DNA of 64,000 nucleotides, from assembly GCA_032871835.1 (NCBI GenBank), contig CM065298.1, positions 14,265,096-14,329,095 of the forward strand, in the 5' to 3' direction. A program made the translations under genes and the position numbers. This document shows, in pieces, positions 61,728 to 64,000 of the stretch (position 1 is the first letter of the stretch; each line of letters opens with the position of its first letter). The DNA is from Dipteronia dyeriana (lineage: Eukaryota > Streptophyta > Magnoliopsida > Sapindales > Sapindaceae). Under the pieces are notes generated by a model. The model did no database searches, was not told where the DNA came from, and worked only from the letters and a program-made list of their open reading frames with translations.

Positions 61728-62687
61728 TAATAGTTAATATAACAACCAATGTTTTCAATTTTATCCTTGCAATTTTATTAACAAGAACTCTTTGGAGGAT
61801 ATTAATAAAATCACATTGAGTGTGTTACGAAGTTATCGACCTTCAATATATTCCCTCACGAATATCCCTATTTTGGGAGTAGATATCGTTTGGGTTAATT
61901 GTCTAGTCTATCATTGTAAGGAAATATCTTACTAAATTCCATTCATGAATACCCTTTGGAGGGTTATTACGTGAAACATAAAGCTCAACTAAACTTGGAG
62001 GCCGTAGGTGTTCCGAAACACCTTCTCCCACTCAATTGCTTAAGGTGTGTGATCGAATTCCATATAATGATTTACCAAGTTATCTATATGTCACTTAGAT
62101 ACCTAAACCATTCAATGCATGTTCATACCAAAAGAGTTATATGAGTGTCACTCCAATTCTATATGACATGTTATCAAACAATGACAAACATTGCAATATT
62201 TGCAAAAATATAAATTGCTACAATTTTGGTCCATCCTAGAAAATCAAGTAAATTACATATGTCTTGGAATACAAAAACTCCTTTATTAACGAACAAGTCT
62301 TCACACGACCATCGTCCGTTTGGACCCTTTGGCAACCTCCCATGGCGTTCACACTCCTTGGCTCCATAAAGGGTTGCCATATGTAGCCCATGCCCCAACA
62401 ATCGTGGCTACATGCTCATTCGCATGCACGATTGTTGCTATGGCGCACACGGTACCAAAATTGTTCCGGTTGCTTTCAATTCTTCAAACATTTAGTTCTT
62501 CGATACTTTGAATATATTACAAGAAGTTTTTTTTTAATTTATTACAACAATAAAATAAAAAAAACTTAGCAACTACCAAGAAGGAAATTATGGCGATGAT
62601 AGACCACCCTTCTTATTACACTCTCAAAATAAAAAATACATTGAAATTTTAGGACCAAAATTGATCAATAACAAATCACATTATAAA

Positions 62688-62735
<48 letters not shown>

Positions 62736-62832
62736 GAATACCTAGAGTGTCATCTTTTTTTAAACATGCATATTTATAATAAAAATAAATAGATTCATGT
62801 ATATATACATTAATTAATCAAGAGTACAACCA
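61728..62832 (-). other. Untranslated leader of the Angela-like copia
   Basis: Lies between the hAT insertion and the primer-binding site. Together with 57840-58009 it forms the leader upstream of gag. The short frames on both strands have no recognisable domain. A (CA)n(TA)n microsatellite lies at 62690-62735. Confidence 0.6.
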
Positions 62833-62845
62833 GGATCTGATACCA
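62833..62845 (-). other. Primer-binding site of the Angela-like copia (initiator Met tRNA type)
   Basis: On the minus strand this reads TGGTATCAGATCC, two bases after the LTR end ...CCCTACA. TGGTATCAGA is complementary to the 3' end of plant initiator methionine tRNA, the usual primer of Ty1/copia reverse transcription. It fixes the element's orientation. Confidence 0.88.
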
Positions 62846-62847
62846 AT

Positions 62848-64000
62848 TGTAGGGAAAAATCAATCAAAATGTGGCGGAAGCGTAAAATTAGAGTTTGGTA
62901 TTTTTTTTTAAAATTCCCTTTAAAAAGAAAGAATCTTTAACCCTAGATTAATTGACGTATATTAAAAGTATCGTACCTTTTTCTCGTGACGATTGAACTA
63001 GCGTCGAATTGAATCTATAAGATTCTCCAATCCAATCACGAACGTGAATCACTTAGGAGTGTGAGCTCCATTTCTTTAAATTGTATACCTGAGGATGGAA
63101 ACAAACAAAATATTTTTCTATTGTTATTCATAATAATCCTCAAAGAGAAAAAAACTAAAATGTTAGGTCATTTGTGAATTATCATCAATTTGATTGAAAC
63201 TTGTGTTAACCTTGATTCGATGTTGTACACAAAACTTTTTGATGTAAAGTCTACTAGTGCACTATCGAATACAAAACGTTCTTTCTTCCTTTTTCTCTTT
63301 GTAGAATTTTCACACACCAATCTTTAGTATTGGACGAATTTATCTAGAGTAAGAAACGAATTTTCTTTTCTCAAAATTCTCTTTTGGCGGAAATTTCTCT
63401 CCCTAAGATTAAGGCTTGGCCAAAATTTCTATCTCTAAAAATTAACCTTGGTCGATTTCCACATAGAGATATAAAAAGATTCTCAAATCCTCTCCTAATG
63501 AGGATTTACTTGGTAGGCAAGAATCCTATCTCTAGGTGGATTTACTTGGTGACCAAAAATTCTTTTCAAAGAAGAATTCTTTTCAAAGAAGAATTCTTTT
63601 CAAAGAAGAATTCTTTTCCACACCAAGACTCTTAATCCAACTCAAATAGTATAATTATTCAATAACCAATTATTGAATATAAAATGTTACTATATTAAAA
63701 CTTCCTAATTTGACTAATTGTCACTTTAGAGTTTTAATTGAAATCAAATACTTCCTAGTTTGACTAGATAATTAATTTTCATTTATTTATCTACTTATCA
63801 AATATAGTATTTGATATTTATCATATTACCAACAATGATATGACACTTGGAGACCTTCTCCAACTAGGAAAAATATTTTAACTTTTAATTAAACAATTAA
63901 TTAATTTCCATTTAATAAAAAAAAATAAAAAATAATATAATAAACTATTATATATAGCCTTGCCTCCCAAGTCCACACATGGGCCAATATATTATTTTTT
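62848..64000 (-). repeat. 5' LTR of the Angela-like copia, partial (runs out of the window)
   Basis: Colinear with 43348-44490 of the 3' LTR ('tgtagggaaaaatc.attcaaaa', 'tgacgattgaa', 'gccttgcc.cccaagtccaca'), with moderate divergence and small indels. It includes a local triplication of 'aaagaagaattcttttc' at 63563-63617 that the 3' LTR lacks. The start of the LTR (element orientation) is beyond 64000. Confidence 0.9.

Larger units (their letters stand above)
43348..64000 (-). mobile_element. Angela/BARE-like Ty1/copia retrotransposon, minus strand, with two nested insertions (continues past the window)
   Basis: Read right to left: partial 5' LTR (64000-62848), primer-binding site, leader, gag (from 57839), protease, integrase, RT, RNase H, polypurine tract and 3' LTR (46383-43348). 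The interior is split by a hAT element (58018-61719) and a Sirevirus-like element (49876-57408); removing both gives a continuous copia order. RT features (YVDD, YIYGLKQASRS, DMKDLGEASYILGI, YIDKILSRFSMQDSKKG) point to the Angela/BARE lineage. The left flank AGAAC (43343-43347) would be the target duplication; its partner is outside the window. Multiple stops show it cannot move by itself. Confidence 0.92.

Overview
This is nuclear DNA from a flowering plant, almost certainly a eudicot. It is AT-rich, its genes have many GT-AG introns, a plastid DNA fragment lies inside one intron, and most of the remainder is transposable elements. I cannot name the species. I found no prokaryotic operon, CRISPR array or defence island.

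Host genes. Two genes look intact. A 15-exon gene on the + strand (29587-39379) encodes a protein of about 1116 residues with an N-terminal membrane anchor and PXA, PX and nexin-C domains. A 4-exon gene on the minus strand (42110-40937) encodes the 60S ribosomal protein eL37 (96 residues). A broken PERK-type receptor kinase lies on the minus strand at 1614-6049; it lacks its N-terminal half and carries a one-base frameshift. The left edge (1-557) repeats the penultimate exon and following intron of the PX-domain gene, so part of that gene was duplicated about 38.5 kb away in the same orientation.

Layout. 1-6 kb: gene fragment, then the PERK pseudogene with three short inverted-repeat transposons in its large intron. 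6-17.5 kb: no genes; MITEs (two hAT-type copies with perfect 8-bp target duplications at 13182-13787 and 16849-17516), tandem repeats and a 46-bp perfect palindrome. 17560-24782: a decayed Ty1/copia element with both LTRs. 24893-27469: two long inverted repeats interleaved as A-B-A'-B'. 29-42 kb: the two expressed-looking genes; the 4.3-kb first intron of the PX gene holds a 1.6-kb tandem duplication and a rearranged plastid ndhB insertion. 42.7 kb to the end: a nest of transposons.

The nest can be read in order. A Ty3/gypsy pol fragment (42690-43347) is cut by a minus-strand Angela/BARE-like Ty1/copia element (43348 to beyond 64000; 3' LTR, RNase H, RT, integrase, protease, gag, primer-binding site and partial 5' LTR, read right to left). 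That copia element was entered by a Sirevirus-like LTR element (49876-57408, target duplication AGTTC) within its gag frame, and by a 3.7-kb hAT transposon (58018-61719, target duplication GTCCCACC) in its leader. The hAT transposase is nearly complete but has two one-base frame breaks. All recognisable transposon proteins here are damaged.
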